From Tildeniella nuda ZEHNDER 1965/U140 (GTDB lineage Bacteria; Cyanobacteriota; Cyanobacteriia; Leptolyngbyales; Leptolyngbyaceae): a stretch of 64,000 bases of DNA. The notes under the pieces are model-generated. The model made no database searches. It was not told the origin of the DNA and saw nothing but the letters and a program-made list of their open reading frames with translations. Made by a program: the position numbers and the translations under genes. The stretch lies in the NCBI GenBank assembly GCA_019358895.1, contig JAHHIG010000002.1, positions 620,001 through 684,000 on the forward strand, given 5' to 3'. This document shows positions 63,742 to 64,000 of this stretch, piece by piece. Numbering within the stretch: position 1 is the stretch's first letter; each line of letters starts with the position of its first letter.

Positions 63742-64000
63742 CTATAAAGCTCCTGATGTGCGAGAACGATACCGGATGATCAACGAACTGCCCAACGCTA
63801 CAGCGATAACAAGCAGCAGAAATGTAACCACAATCAGCGCCGAACCATAGCCGAAATCTAAATACCGCATGGCGTTGGAGTAAATGTAAAGCGCCACAAC
63901 CTCTGTTGCGCCACCGGGTCCACCACCCGTCATCACCTGCACCAAATCGAAGATGCCAAACGCCTGAGCAAAGCGAAAGAGCGCTGCAATAATGATTTGG
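63742..64000 (-). CDS. ugpA: ABC transporter permease (UgpA/MalF-type), C-terminal part
   Basis: 85 codons of the C-terminal end are visible, running off the window edge. The motif FDLVQVMTGGGPGGATEVV, followed by YIYSNAMRYLDFGYGSALIV and one membrane helix, is typical of UgpA/MalF permeases. Its stop lies three bases before the start of the second permease, so the two are one operon. Confidence 0.85.
   Translation of the reverse strand, partial: QIIIAALFRFAQAFGIFDLVQVMTGGGPGGATEVVALYIYSNAMRYLDFGYGSALIVVTFLLLVIAVALGSSLIIRYRSRTSGAL

Overview
The window is cyanobacterial chromosome. The evidence is the very frequent HIP1 octamer (GCGATCGC) on both strands, a cyanobacterial-type PilB N-terminus, an NblB-like HEAT protein, IctB, a CCB2/CCB4-type cytochrome b6f maturation factor, a large PEP carboxylase and several 7-bp tandem repeat families. 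Genus cannot be read from the sequence; a filamentous, Leptolyngbya-like organism is a reasonable guess. I found no tRNA, rRNA, CRISPR array or intact transposase.

Layout. 1-6.8 kb: divergent pilB (cut by the window edge) and the chaperone run grpE-dnaK-dnaJ, continued by a TusA-like gene and rsgA. 7-11.7 kb: small membrane and coiled-coil proteins, a SpoIID/LytB-domain protein, RNase Z, a Cys-rich hypothetical and cobU. 12-19.7 kb: a secreted RTX protein with a recent internal duplication, an ECF sigma/anti-sigma pair preceded by 21-bp-spaced repeats, two hypothetical membrane proteins and a MoxR ATPase. 20-28.5 kb: a group 2 sigma factor with its own terminator, a HerA-like ATPase, an NblB-like protein, a CBS-pair protein and a 1075-residue DUF1574/SGNH-like membrane protein. 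28.7-42 kb: ppc with a lipoprotein methyltransferase, a DUF456 protein, a tightly coupled two-gene unit (88-residue protein plus retropepsin-like protease), a CCB-type factor, a PBP4-type carboxypeptidase, a beta-helix/SLH surface protein, a DUF1400 protein and moeA. 42-53.5 kb: a GT2-TPR-methyltransferase fusion, a 1899-residue protein made of three TPR-glycosyltransferase modules, clpC, and a decayed PIN-toxin/antitoxin locus. 53.7-64 kb: ictB, smpB, an M48 peptidase, a lipid-type cluster (desaturase divergent from a CFA-synthase-like methyltransferase and a hydrolase), a DUF4126 protein, a MITE-like element with a 9-bp target duplication, and a sugar/glycerophosphate ABC transporter running off the end.

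The most striking theme is repeats entering genes. Short tandem repeats that fill intergenic gaps are also spliced in frame into conserved proteins: RsgA, ClpC, MoeA, the HerA-like ATPase, the DUF1574 protein and the TPR-glycosyltransferase. One family, (GTCAGCG)n, has a 7-bp period. It is therefore stop-free in all three frames on one strand, always reading V-S-G-Q-R-S-A, and carries a TGA in every frame on the other. All four intragenic copies are in the open orientation. A second 7-bp family, (ACTCCCC)n, is open on both strands, yet all copies inside genes use the proline-rich reading.
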